From Silanimonas sp. (GTDB lineage: Bacteria; Pseudomonadota; Gammaproteobacteria; Xanthomonadales; Xanthomonadaceae): a DNA stretch of 64,000 nucleotides. Below the pieces are notes generated by a model that was given only the letters and a program-made list of their open reading frames with translations, ran no database searches and was not told the origin of the DNA. Shown piece after piece: positions 36,904 to 48,230 of this stretch. The first letter of the stretch is position 1. The number at the start of each line of letters is the position of its first letter. The position numbers and the translations under genes are program-made. The stretch spans positions 1-64,000 of the forward strand of contig NZ_JAPZQK010000018.1 of assembly GCF_027530345.1 (NCBI RefSeq), given 5' to 3'.

Positions 36904-39729
36904 GTGGCCAGCCTTCTCAAGACCTTCGCCCAGTCCTCGCAGCTCTCCGGCGGCAACGCCGCGTTCATTGAAGAGCTTTACGAGCAGTACCTCCGCGATC
37001 CGGCTTCGGTCGACGCGAAATGGAAGGCCTACTTCGACGGCTTCGGCGGCAGCGCCGACGTGCCGCACTCCGATGCGATGGCCCGCGTGCAGGTCGCCGG
37101 CATGTTGGCCGCCAAGGGCCTCGGCGGTGGCGTCGACGAGGACACCGCGAAGAAGCAGGCGGCGGTCAGCAAGCTGGTGACGGCCTACCGCTCGCGCGGC
37201 CACCTCGGCGCCTCGCTCGATCCGCTCGGCATGGCCGGCAAGCCGGAAGCCCCGGACCTCGAGCTCGAGTTCCACGGCCTCGGCAAGGGTGATCTCGACA
37301 CCGAATTCCCGGTCAACACCTACTTCGGCGCTGACCGCCTGAAGCTCAAGGACTTGCTGGCCAAGCTGCGCACCACCTACTCCAGCGTCATCGGCGCGGA
37401 GTTCATGCACATCAGCGATGCGAAGCAGCGCCACTGGATGCAGGAGCGCCTGGAGAAGGCCGCCGGCCGCTTCGGCTTCAGCAAAGATGAGCAGACCCGC
37501 ATCCTCGAGCGCACCACCGCGGCCGAAGGCCTCGAGCGCTACCTGCACACGAAGTACGTTGGCCAGAAGCGCTTCTCGCTCGAGGGCGGCGATGCGCTGA
37601 TCCCGGCGATGGACGTGCTGGTGCGCCGCGCCGGCGCCAACGGCGTCAAGGACATGGTCATCGGCATGGCCCACCGCGGCCGCCTCAACGTCCTCGTGAA
37701 CACGCTCGGCAAGCCGCCGTCCAAGCTGTTCGCCGAGTTCGAAGGCCGCTTCGAACACCACGACGACCCGGCGCATTCGGGCGACGTGAAGTACCACATG
37801 GGCTTCTCGGCCGACATCGCCACGCCCGGCGGCCCGGTGCACATCGCGCTGGCCTTCAACCCCTCGCACCTTGAAATCGTGAACCCGGTGGTCGCGGGTT
37901 CGGTGCGCGCGCGGCAGATGCGTCGTGAAGACAAGGATCGCGGCCAGGTGCTGCCCATGCTGATTCACGGCGACTCGGCCTTCGCCGGCCAGGGCGTCAT
38001 CATGGAGCTGTTCCAGATGTCGCAGGCCCGCGGCTTCGCGGTCGGCGGCACGCTGCACATCGTCATCAACAACCAGGTCGGCTTCACCACCAGCCGCCCG
38101 GACGACACCCGCTCCACGCTCTACTGCACCGACCCCGCCAAGATCGTCGGCGCGCCGGTGCTGCACGTGAACGGCGATGACCCGGAAGCGGTGGCGTTCT
38201 GTGCGCAGCTCGCGTTCGACTTCCGCCAGACGTTCAAGAGCGACGTGGTCATCGACCTCGTCTGCTACCGCCGTCACGGCCACAACGAGGCCGACGAGCC
38301 TGCAGCCACGCAGCCGCTGATGTACCAGAACATCCGCGCCCGCAAGACCACCCGGGAGCTCTATGCCAACCGCCTGATCGAAGCCAACGTGATCAGCGCG
38401 GACGAGGCGAAGGCCTTCGTCGACGGATACCGCGCCAACCTCGACAAGGGCGAAGTGACGGCCGACGTCACCACGGCCGCGAAGGACAGCGTCAGCGTCG
38501 ACTGGTCGCCCTATTTCAAGGGTTCGCTCAGCGACGAGGTCAAGACCGCGGTCGCCCGCAAGACCCTCGACGCGCTCGCACAGCAGATCAATGCCGTTCC
38601 CGAAGACCGCAAGCTGCACCCGCGCGTCGCCAAGATCTACGAGGACCGCCGCAAGATGGCGGCCGGCGAGCTGTCGATGGACTGGGGCTTCGCCGAGAAC
38701 CTGGCCTACGCGACGCTGCTGAAGGAAGGCTTCAAGCTGCGCCTCGTCGGCCAGGACGCCGGCCGCGGCACCTTCTTCCACCGCCATGCCGTGCAGCATG
38801 ACCAGGCCTCGGGCGAGGCGATCATGCCGCTGCGCGAACTGGTGTCGAACCCCGAACACGTCGTGGTGATCGACTCGCTGCTCTCTGAAGAAGCCGTGAT
38901 GGCCTTCGAGTTCGGCTACAGCACGGCCGAGCCGACCACGCTGAACATCTGGGAAGGCCAGTTCGGCGACTTCGCCAACGGTGCCCAGGTCGTCATCGAC
39001 CAGTTCATCACCTCGGGTGAAGCCAAGTGGGGCCGCCTCTGCGGCCTCGTGCTGTTCCTGCCTCACGGCTACGAGGGCCAGGGCCCCGAGCACAGCTCGG
39101 CGCGCCTAGAGCGCTTCCTGCAGCTTTGCGCGCACCACAACATCTCGGTGGTCACGCCGACGACGCCGGCGCAGAGCTTCCATATGCTGCGCCGCCAGAT
39201 GCTGCGCGGCACGCGCAAGCCGCTGGTCGTCATGACCCCGAAGTCGATGCTGCGCCACAAGCTTTCCGTGTCGACGCTCGAGGACCTCGCCAAGGGCAGC
39301 TTCCAGACCCTGATCCCGGACAGCACGGCCAAGGACGCCAAGAAGGCGACCCGCGTCGTGGTGTGCGGCGGCAAGGTCTACTACGACCTCGTCGAGGACG
39401 CCGAGAAGCGCGGCCTCACCGATGTCGCCGTCGTGCGCATCGAGCAGCTCTATCCCTTCCCGCGCGCCGAGCTCACCGCCGAGCTCAAGCGCTTCGGCAA
39501 GGCCGCCGAAGTCATCTGGTGCCAGGAAGAGCCGCAGAACCAGGGCGCGTGGTACCAGATCCGCCACCACATCGAAGCCTGCCTCGCCAAGGGCCAGACC
39601 CTCAGCTACGCCGGTCGCGGCCGCTCCGCGGCGCCGGCCTGCGGCCACCTCAGCCAGCACAACGTCGAGCAGGCCGCACTGCTCGAAGCCGCGCTGGTCG
39701 GCCCGCAGGTGCTGGCGGTCGCCGAGTAA
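36904..39729 (+). CDS. sucA: 2-oxoglutarate dehydrogenase E1 component
   Basis: The thiamine-diphosphate decarboxylase of the 2-oxoglutarate dehydrogenase complex, 941 residues. The start is GTG 36904, which gives the family opening ASLLKTFAQSSQLSGGNAAF with AGGA 8 nt upstream; GTG 36889 is a less likely alternative. Visible motifs include FIEELYEQYL (peripheral-subunit contact), GMAHRGRLNVL, the ThDP-binding HGDSAFAGQGV and INNQVGFTT, CYRRHGHNEADEPAATQP, and the C-terminal EEPQNQGAW. First gene of the sucA-sucB-lpd unit. Confidence 0.96.
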   Translation: MASLLKTFAQSSQLSGGNAAFIEELYEQYLRDPASVDAKWKAYFDGFGGSADVPHSDAMARVQVAGMLAAKGLGGGVDEDTAKKQAAVSKLVTAYRSRGHLGASLDPLGMAGKPEAPDLELEFHGLGKGDLDTEFPVNTYFGADRLKLKDLLAKLRTTYSSVIGAEFMHISDAKQRHWMQERLEKAAGRFGFSKDEQTRILERTTAAEGLERYLHTKYVGQKRFSLEGGDALIPAMDVLVRRAGANGVKDMVIGMAHRGRLNVLVNTLGKPPSKLFAEFEGRFEHHDDPAHSGDVKYHMGFSADIATPGGPVHIALAFNPSHLEIVNPVVAGSVRARQMRREDKDRGQVLPMLIHGDSAFAGQGVIMELFQMSQARGFAVGGTLHIVINNQVGFTTSRPDDTRSTLYCTDPAKIVGAPVLHVNGDDPEAVAFCAQLAFDFRQTFKSDVVIDLVCYRRHGHNEADEPAATQPLMYQNIRARKTTRELYANRLIEANVISADEAKAFVDGYRANLDKGEVTADVTTAAKDSVSVDWSPYFKGSLSDEVKTAVARKTLDALAQQINAVPEDRKLHPRVAKIYEDRRKMAAGELSMDWGFAENLAYATLLKEGFKLRLVGQDAGRGTFFHRHAVQHDQASGEAIMPLRELVSNPEHVVVIDSLLSEEAVMAFEFGYSTAEPTTLNIWEGQFGDFANGAQVVIDQFITSGEAKWGRLCGLVLFLPHGYEGQGPEHSSARLERFLQLCAHHNISVVTPTTPAQSFHMLRRQMLRGTRKPLVVMTPKSMLRHKLSVSTLEDLAKGSFQTLIPDSTAKDAKKATRVVVCGGKVYYDLVEDAEKRGLTDVAVVRIEQLYPFPRAELTAELKRFGKAAEVIWCQEEPQNQGAWYQIRHHIEACLAKGQTLSYAGRGRSAAPACGHLSQHNVEQAALLEAALVGPQVLAVAE

Positions 39730-39816
39730 GCGACTCGCCCCCTCCACGAATGCCGCAGGGGCGCGCCCCTGCCCCACGCTCCTCCCGATATCGAACCCCG
39801 ACCGAGAACGCCCGAC

Positions 39817-42439
<2,623 letters not shown>

Positions 42440-42464
42440 CGCCTATCCATCGGCGATACTTCGG

Positions 42465-42488
42465 GGGCGCCTTCGGGCGCCCTCGTTG
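42465..42488 (+). terminator. Terminator of the sucABlpd operon
   Basis: GGGCGCC and GGCGCCC (7 bp) close a TTCG tetraloop and are followed by a TCGTTGTTT tract, 25 nt after the lpd stop. Confidence 0.75.
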
Positions 42489-42523
42489 TTTCCGGCGCCC
42501 CCTAGTCACGTGCAGGAGAATCC

Positions 42524-43678
42524 ATGGATCGTCGTGCATTCCTCGCCGCTGGCAGCCTTGCCGCAGCCGCTGGCGCCCTGTCAGCGAGCCCTGGAGCGAA
42601 CGCGTCGGCATCGGCCAACACACGCCTGTTCACCCGCGTCGATTTCAACCACGACGGACTGGGTCTCGACCCGCACGAGTACACGCACCTGCTCGAGGAG
42701 GCCGTGCAGGGCGACGCTCTGACGCCGGACTACTACTCGCTTGGGGGCTTCGTCGAGGCCCTTGAAACGGATTTCGCGAAGCGCCTCGGCAAGGAGGTGG
42801 CCATCTTCGTACCGACCGGAACGTTGGCCAATCACCTCGCCGTGCGTCGCCTCGCCGGGGACGATCGCCGGGTGCTGGTGCAGGCCGACAGCCATCTGTT
42901 CAACGACAGCGGCGACTGCGCGGAAGTCCTCAGCGGCCTGAACCTCGTTCCGCTCGGGGAGGGTCGTGCCACGCTGACGCTGGACGAGATCGAAGCCTGG
43001 GTGGAGCGCTCGGCCACGGGGCGGGTGGAAAACCGCGTCGGCGTGATCGTCATCGAAGATCCGGTGCGTCGGCATGGGCACGAATTCGTCGACCCGGCCG
43101 AGCTGGCGAGGATCAGCCGCTTTGCACGCGACCACGGCATCCGCCTGCACCTCGATGGCGCGCGCATGTTCAACCTGCCGCAGCACACCGGCCGGAGCGT
43201 GGTCGAACACGCCGCGCTGTTCGATACCGTGTACGTCTCGCTGTGGAAGCACTTCAACGCCGCCACCGGGGCCATCCTCGCCGGCTCGCGCGAGCACCTC
43301 GAAGGCCTGTTCCATGAGCGCCGCCGCTTCGGCGGTGCCCTGCCCGCCGCGTGGCCGAGCCTGGCCCCGGTGCCACGGTTCCTGCCGACCTACGAGGCCG
43401 ACTACGCACGCGCTTGGACGATCGCGGACGCGCTGTTCCGTCGGCTCGAGGCGACGGGACGCTTCCGCATCGCCCGGCCGCCGCGCGGCACCAGTCGCGT
43501 GCTGATGAACGTCTTGGATCTCGATGCCGCGCGCTTGGTCGAACGGCTCGCGGTCGAAGGCATCCGCCTCGGCCTGCCGCCCGAGGGCGAGAACACCTTC
43601 ACCCTGCAGATCAACACCACCCTTCTTCGGCGCTCACCCGACGCGCTGGTCGACGCATTCCTCCGCGCTGCCGGCTGA
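42524..43678 (+). CDS. Threonine aldolase-like PLP lyase with Tat-type signal peptide
   Basis: A fold-type I PLP enzyme of the threonine aldolase/beta-eliminating lyase family, 384 residues. The PLP-binding Lys is in VSLWKHFNA (about residue 243); LHLDGARMFNLP carries the conserved Asp-Gly-Ala-Arg and FVPTGTLANHLAV the cofactor phosphate region. Unusually the N terminus is MDRRAFLAAGSLAAAAGAL, a signal with paired Arg and an Ala-rich hydrophobic core, so export, probably by Tat with PLP already bound, is inferred. Related cytoplasmic enzymes cleave L-threonine to glycine and acetaldehyde. Confidence 0.8.
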   Translation: MDRRAFLAAGSLAAAAGALSASPGANASASANTRLFTRVDFNHDGLGLDPHEYTHLLEEAVQGDALTPDYYSLGGFVEALETDFAKRLGKEVAIFVPTGTLANHLAVRRLAGDDRRVLVQADSHLFNDSGDCAEVLSGLNLVPLGEGRATLTLDEIEAWVERSATGRVENRVGVIVIEDPVRRHGHEFVDPAELARISRFARDHGIRLHLDGARMFNLPQHTGRSVVEHAALFDTVYVSLWKHFNAATGAILAGSREHLEGLFHERRRFGGALPAAWPSLAPVPRFLPTYEADYARAWTIADALFRRLEATGRFRIARPPRGTSRVLMNVLDLDAARLVERLAVEGIRLGLPPEGENTFTLQINTTLLRRSPDALVDAFLRAAG

Positions 43679-43713
43679 ACCTCACGCCCGCGCGCAACCA
43701 TCCGGAACCCACG

Positions 43714-44706
43714 ATGCCCCTCCCCGCCCGCTTTCCCGCCTTCCGCATCCACAGCGACGCTGCCGGCTACCGCAGCGGCATCGAGGAGGTCGCGCTCGAC
43801 GCGCTTTCCCCCGGCGAAATCGTCATCCAAACCGCCTACTCGTCGGTCAATTACAAGGACGCGCTGGCCGGCACCGGCCAAGGGAAGATCCTCCGGCAGT
43901 TCCCGCTGGTCGGCGGCATCGATGTCGCCGGCCACGTGCTGCATAGCCGCGACCCTGCCTTCAAGGAGGGCGACGCGGTGCTGTGCACCGGCTGCGGGTT
44001 GTCCGAAACGCGCGATGGCGGCTACTCGGCCTACGCCAGGCTGGAATCGAAGTGGGCCATTCCTCTGCCCAGCGGGCTCGACCTGCGCGAGTCGATGATC
44101 CTCGGCACCGCCGGCTTCACCGCCGGCCTCGCCCTTCTGCGCATGCAGGACAACCGGCAGACGCCCGACCTCGGGCCACTCGCCGTGACCGGCGCGACCG
44201 GCGGCGTCGGTAGCCTCGCCCTCGCGATCTTCTCGAAGGCGGGTTACGCGGTGCATGCCATCAGTGGCAAAGCCGACCAAGCCGATTGGCTGCGCTCGCT
44301 GGGCGCGTCCGAGGTGCTCGGCCGCGAGGCGCTGGCCACGACGAAGCCGATGGATTCCGCCCGCTTCGGTGGCGGCCTCGACAACGTCGGCGGGCCAATG
44401 CTGCACGCCCTACTGGCGCACACGGCGCCCTACGGTAATGTCGCCACGGCGGGTCTTGCTGCAACGCACGATCTGGCGACCACGGTCATGCCCTTCATCA
44501 TCCGTGGCGTGTCCCTGATCGGCGTTGCCTCTGCCGGCACCGCACGGGATATCCGCGACGAGGTCTGGCGCCTCCTTTCGTCGGACTGGAAGCCCGCCTG
44601 TCTGGGCGAAATCGCGACCCGCGAAGTGGCGCTCGAGGGCCTTCCGGCGGTGTTCGCCGACATGTTGGCCGGTGGCTCCCGCGGCCGGACGCTGGTCCGC
44701 CTCTGA
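43714..44706 (+). CDS. acuI: YhdH/AcuI family quinone-like oxidoreductase (acrylyl-CoA reductase type)
   Basis: A 330-residue MDR-superfamily NADPH reductase. The family pattern is clear: SSVNYKDALAGTGQGKILR, GGIDVAGHV, and the Rossmann motif TGATGGVGSLA (about residues 157-167); no zinc-binding cysteine set is seen. AcuI enzymes reduce toxic acryloyl-CoA to propionyl-CoA. The ATG at 43714 begins MPLPARFPAFRIH. Confidence 0.85.
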   Translation: MPLPARFPAFRIHSDAAGYRSGIEEVALDALSPGEIVIQTAYSSVNYKDALAGTGQGKILRQFPLVGGIDVAGHVLHSRDPAFKEGDAVLCTGCGLSETRDGGYSAYARLESKWAIPLPSGLDLRESMILGTAGFTAGLALLRMQDNRQTPDLGPLAVTGATGGVGSLALAIFSKAGYAVHAISGKADQADWLRSLGASEVLGREALATTKPMDSARFGGGLDNVGGPMLHALLAHTAPYGNVATAGLAATHDLATTVMPFIIRGVSLIGVASAGTARDIRDEVWRLLSSDWKPACLGEIATREVALEGLPAVFADMLAGGSRGRTLVRL

Positions 44707-44766
44707 CACAGTCCGGGGCAGCCCACCCCAGCGGCGCGGCCTCCCCGCGGCTTCGTGACCGCGGTC

Positions 44767-44797
44767 TTGCCCAAGCGAGGCGAACCGCGCTTACAAT
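44767..44797 (+). promoter_or_regulatory. Candidate promoter of pilH
   Basis: TTGCCC (44767-44772) and TACAAT (44792-44797) are 19 bp apart, slightly long. The GGAG ribosome site follows at about 44812, 7 nt before the ATG at 44822. Confidence 0.45.
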
Positions 44798-44821
44798 CGC
44801 GGGGTCTTACCGGAGATTTCC

Positions 44822-45187
44822 ATGGCACGTATCCTGATCGTCGACGACTCGCCGTCGCAGCTCGTCAGCATGAAGCGCATCGTCGAGAAGCTCGGCCACG
44901 AAGCGATCACCGCCGAGGACGGCGCCAGCGGCGTCGAAGTCGCGAAGGCGCAGCGTCCCGACCTGATCCTGATGGACGTGGTGATGCCGAACCTCAACGG
45001 CTTCCAGGCCACGCGCGCCATTTCCAAGGACCCGCACACCGGCCACATCCCGATCATTCTTGTCACCACGAAGGACCAGGAGACGGACAAGGTGTGGGGC
45101 ATGCGCCAGGGTGCGAAGGCCTACATCACCAAGCCGTTCACGGACGCGCAGCTGACGGAAGCGATCCAGGGTGCGCTGGGCGGCTGA
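44822..45187 (+). CDS. pilH: Single-domain response regulator, PilH type
   Basis: A 121-residue CheY-like receiver domain controlling type IV pilus twitching through the Pil-Chp pathway. Phosphoacceptor Asp52 in LILMDVVMP, acidic Asp8-Asp9, Thr in VTTKDQ and Lys104 in YITKPF complete the active site. The string VTTKDQETDKVWG is characteristic of PilH. No other pil-chp gene is in the window, so it stands alone here, unlike the usual pilGHIJ cluster. Confidence 0.82.
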   Translation: MARILIVDDSPSQLVSMKRIVEKLGHEAITAEDGASGVEVAKAQRPDLILMDVVMPNLNGFQATRAISKDPHTGHIPIILVTTKDQETDKVWGMRQGAKAYITKPFTDAQLTEAIQGALGG

Positions 45188-45236
45188 TTCATCGCCGCAT
45201 CGCTACCGCGCACGTCACACGAGCGCTCCGAAGGAA

Positions 45237-45261
45237 CGAAGCCCCGCACTGCGGGGCTTCG
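45237..45261. terminator. Terminator hairpin after pilH
   Basis: An 11-bp perfect stem (CGAAGCCCCGC / GCGGGGCTTCG) with ACT loop, between the convergent pilH and TonB-like lipoprotein genes. No long T-tract. Confidence 0.7.
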
Positions 45262-45285
45262 ACGTTTGCGGGATTACGAAACGCC

Positions 45286-45876
45286 TCATCGCGCGAGGCG
45301 GACGGTGCCGCGGCCCTCGTCCTGCTCGAAAACGAAGCGATAGTGCAGGCTCACGGCCTGCGGAATCTCCCGGGCACCCGCACATCCGGTGTTGGCTGCA
45401 GCAGCTTTCTCCTCGGCGGTCGCGAACACGCATCGGACAGCGGGCTCGAAACGCCAGGCACGAGCGGCGTGCATCGCCGAGTCCACGAATTCGGCCTCGA
45501 CGTCCCCCTGCACCTCGCAGCTGGGCGCACCTGTCACGTCCTCCACGGCGAACACCCTCCCATCTTCCGCCACCGCGAGGCGGAGACAGACCTCACGACG
45601 CGGCAAGCGATCGGCCAGCCGCGCCTCCGGGTAGATCGGCGTCTGATTCGCGAGATCGCCGACGGGCATGAGGAAGCTCTCGTGGCTCTCCAGCACCACG
45701 CGGGCGATGTCCTGCGCAGCGGCCGGGTTGAAGGGTTGCACCGCGGACCGGCCGGAAGGGACGACGGCATCGGCAGCGCGGTCCGGGATGGACTCCGGAT
45801 CAGAAGCGCAGCCGACGAGTCCCATCGCGACAAGGGCGAGCAACACCCGACAACGGCAAGAGGTGTTGGACCTCAT
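45286..45876 (-). CDS. TonB C-terminal-like lipoprotein
   Basis: A 196-residue lipoprotein (lipobox AMGLVGC, Cys23) whose C-terminal half resembles a TonB/energy-transducer C-terminal fold: IYPEARLADRLPRREVCLRLAVAEDGRVFAVEDV followed by DSAMHAARAWRFEPAV. It lacks an N-terminal membrane span and Pro-rich linker, so it is not a standard TonB. Extra cysteines (pairs near residues 97-120 and 149-165) suggest disulfides. Start overlaps the cbpA stop (ATGA). Confidence 0.65.
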   Translation of the reverse strand: MRSNTSCRCRVLLALVAMGLVGCASDPESIPDRAADAVVPSGRSAVQPFNPAAAQDIARVVLESHESFLMPVGDLANQTPIYPEARLADRLPRREVCLRLAVAEDGRVFAVEDVTGAPSCEVQGDVEAEFVDSAMHAARAWRFEPAVRCVFATAEEKAAAANTGCAGAREIPQAVSLHYRFVFEQDEGRGTVRLAR

Positions 45877-46781
45877 GGCCCGACGTTGTCGCCGAAGGCC
45901 AGCGCCATCTGCCGATACAGCGATCGCTGTGCTTCGTTCTCGGGCTTCGGTGCGGTGATCTCGATCTCGACGATCTGGTCGCCCGGTGGCGCCCCCGGCA
46001 GGCCACGCCCCTTCAGCCGAAGCTTAAGGCCAGCGTCGGAGTCCTTGGGGATCTTCAACTCGACCGCGCCGCCCAGCGTGGGCACCGTGGCCGTCGTGCC
46101 GAGCACGGCATCCCAAGGCGCGAGTGGCAGCACATACAGCACGTTGCGGCCGTCCACCTCGAACTGCGCATGCGGTGCGAAGTCGACTTCCAGCAGCAAG
46201 TCGCCACCCCCGGTGCCCTTGCCCGCCAAGCGGATCACCTGCCCGACGCGGATACCCGCCGGCACCTTGACCTCGAACTCCCGCCCATCGACGTCGATGC
46301 GCACGGTGCCACCCGCATACGCCGTTTCGAGCGGGATCGCGAAGCCCAGCCGTTGGTCCTCCCTCGGCGGGCGAGCACCCGCACCGGCGCCGGAACGCGC
46401 ACCCGAGGACGGGCCGGCGCCGGCGGAACGCTGTCGCGCCTTGGCCCCGAAAAAGGCTTCGAAGAAATCGCTGAAGGCGCCACCGGGGGCACCACCGAAT
46501 CCGTCGCCGAAACCGCTGGGGCCGCCGTAGCCCGGCGGCGGGCGGAAGTCCTGCCCGGGGCGATATCCGCCGGCCCGCAGGGCGTCGTACTGCGTACGCT
46601 TCTCCTTGTCGCGCAGCACTTCGTAGGCCTCGTTGATCGCCTTGAAGCGATCCTCGGCGCCCTTCTCCTTGCTGACGTCGGGGTGGTACTTGCGCGCCAG
46701 CCGGCGAAAGGCCTGCTTGATCTCGCTCTCTCCGGAACCGGGTTCGACGCCCAGCACCGCGTAGTAGTCCTTGAATTCCAT
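45873..46781 (-). CDS. cbpA: Curved DNA-binding protein / DnaJ-type co-chaperone
   Basis: A 302-residue class II J-protein. The J domain (residues 1-70) has HPD at 33-35; a Gly/Phe-rich linker (about 72-110) and two C-terminal peptide-binding beta domains (about 130-285) follow, and there is no zinc finger, as in CbpA. It stimulates DnaK ATPase and can bind curved DNA. It shares its last four bases with the downstream lipoprotein gene. Confidence 0.85.
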   Translation of the reverse strand: MEFKDYYAVLGVEPGSGESEIKQAFRRLARKYHPDVSKEKGAEDRFKAINEAYEVLRDKEKRTQYDALRAGGYRPGQDFRPPPGYGGPSGFGDGFGGAPGGAFSDFFEAFFGAKARQRSAGAGPSSGARSGAGAGARPPREDQRLGFAIPLETAYAGGTVRIDVDGREFEVKVPAGIRVGQVIRLAGKGTGGGDLLLEVDFAPHAQFEVDGRNVLYVLPLAPWDAVLGTTATVPTLGGAVELKIPKDSDAGLKLRLKGRGLPGAPPGDQIVEIEITAPKPENEAQRSLYRQMALAFGDNVGP

Positions 46782-46855
46782 CGCGGCACCTTACTGCAAG
46801 CAGCGCGCGGCGCGCAGCCGGTCCGACCCCGGACGCCGCCGTCACGGGTGGCCGC

Positions 46856-46861
46856 TACACT
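46856..46861 (+). promoter_or_regulatory. Candidate -10 box of the peroxiredoxin gene
   Basis: TACACT, 27 nt before the ATG at 46889, with a GGAG ribosome site between them. The same hexamer precedes other genes here. Confidence 0.4.
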
Positions 46862-46888
46862 TCCGGTTTTACCCCACGGAGCTCCCGC

Positions 46889-47371
46889 ATGACCATCGCG
46901 ATCGGCGACAACATCCCGCAAACCACCTTCAGTGCGCTGAAGGACGGCGTGCAGGCCGTCGACACCAAGGACGTCTTCGCCGGCCGAAAGCTCGTGCTTT
47001 TTGCCGTGCCGGGCGCGTTCACCCCGACCTGCTCGGCCAAGCACCTTCCGGGCTACGTCGAGCACCTCGAGGCGTTCAAGGCCCGCGGCATCGACGTGGC
47101 CTGCGTGGCGGTCAACGACGCCTTCGTGATGGATGCCTGGGCCAAGCACCAGAGCGTGCCGGAAGGCCTGCAGATGCTCGCCGACGGCAACGGCAACCTG
47201 ACGAAGGCGCTCGGCCTCGAGCTCGACGCCACCGCCTTCGGCATGGGCCTGCGCAGCAAGCGCTTCGCGCTGTACGCCGAGGACGGCGTGGTGAAGCAGC
47301 TGCACGTCGAGGCGCCGGGCGAGTTCAAGGTTTCGGCCGCCGAGTACGTGCTCGAGCACCTGCCGAAGTAA
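46889..47371 (+). CDS. Peroxiredoxin, PRX5 (AhpE/hybrid) type
   Basis: A 160-residue thiol peroxidase. The peroxidatic Cys48 lies in PGAFTPTC, typical of the Prx5 subfamily; the resolving partner may be a separate thiol such as glutathione or glutaredoxin, which is not fused here. It reduces hydrogen peroxide and organic hydroperoxides in the cytoplasm. Ends with TAA. Confidence 0.92.
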   Translation: MTIAIGDNIPQTTFSALKDGVQAVDTKDVFAGRKLVLFAVPGAFTPTCSAKHLPGYVEHLEAFKARGIDVACVAVNDAFVMDAWAKHQSVPEGLQMLADGNGNLTKALGLELDATAFGMGLRSKRFALYAEDGVVKQLHVEAPGEFKVSAAEYVLEHLPK

Positions 47372-47383
47372 TCGCAGTGACGG

Positions 47384-47408
47384 GAGCACCGCGATTGGCG
47401 CGGTGCTC
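47384..47408. terminator. Hairpin between convergent genes
   Basis: A 10-bp perfect stem (GAGCACCGCG / CGCGGTGCTC) with an ATTGG loop, between the peroxiredoxin gene and the protease-like gene. Confidence 0.6.
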
Positions 47409-47414
47409 TGGGCC

Positions 47415-48230
47415 TCACTCCGCCTCGTCGTCGCGACGCACCACGGGCAGCGCCGAAGCGAGGCGCGTCGCAGCGGCCACGCGGCGGGCCGGCAGCATGT
47501 GCATCACCATGTCGGCCATATCGAGGCCGAGGCCCCGGCCCTGCGAGCGGCTCATTGCGGCGAGGTCGAGATCGACGTAGCCCATCGGGCGCCCTTCCGC
47601 ATCAAAGGCGAGGCCCGGCATCCCGTCGACCAGCAGCGAACTGCGCGGCACGCGGGTCTCACCGAGGATCATGCCGGGCCGCACCAGCGGCACCGCACCC
47701 CATTCGTCGGACGTGCGCAACAGCGTGTAGAACACGCGGCCGGGCGCCGGCTGCGACAGGCGTTCGAAATCGACGAAGGGCTGGCCGCTGGCGTCGCGCA
47801 CTCGCAGCCAGGCGAGGCCGAGCTCGGTGTCGCGCGTGACCAGATCGGCGGTGCGCCATTCGTCCGAGCCCGGCAGCCGAACGCGGAAATCACTGGAATT
47901 CGCCACCATCGCGCCGCCGGTGCTGGGCGCCTGGCGATTGAGGCTGCCGAGATCGAAGCTCACCGCTCGCGCCGACACCAGCACCAGGCCATCCGCGGCG
48001 ACGAGCACGCCCTGCGTCCGGTCCTCGTTGCGTTGCTCCTGCCCGCCAGCGGCGACCGTGATGACGTACTTGACCGGAACGACACTCGGCGAGCGCTGGT
48101 CGACGAGTCGACGGTAGGCGTCGGTGTAGTCCTCCTCAGCCGCCAACGCCAGCATCGGCAACGCGAGGAAGAGCGCCATCAGCAGGATCGCGAACCGGGA
48201 CAGCATGTTCGGGGGGGACATCATGGACAT
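47415..48230 (-). CDS. Trypsin-fold-like exported protein without catalytic residues
   Basis: A 271-residue exported protein (signal peptide to about residue 31). Spacing of its strands (QGVLVAADGLVLVSARAV, TRDTELGLAWLRV, GMPGLAFDAEGRPMGYVDLD) parallels an HtrA protease domain. However, the NAHV histidine is replaced (SARAV) and no GNSGGPL serine motif is present, so it is probably a pseudoprotease. Its ATG (48230-48228) shares one base with the htrA stop, so it is translationally coupled to the active protease. A regulatory or substrate-binding partner role is inferred. Confidence 0.6.
   Translation of the reverse strand: MSMMSPPNMLSRFAILLMALFLALPMLALAAEEDYTDAYRRLVDQRSPSVVPVKYVITVAAGGQEQRNEDRTQGVLVAADGLVLVSARAVSFDLGSLNRQAPSTGGAMVANSSDFRVRLPGSDEWRTADLVTRDTELGLAWLRVRDASGQPFVDFERLSQPAPGRVFYTLLRTSDEWGAVPLVRPGMILGETRVPRSSLLVDGMPGLAFDAEGRPMGYVDLDLAAMSRSQGRGLGLDMADMVMHMLPARRVAAATRLASALPVVRRDDEAE

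Noticed and set aside
44822-45187. PilH as part of a full chemosensory cluster.
   Set aside because: No pilG, pilI, pilJ or chpA is next to it; neighbours are unrelated.
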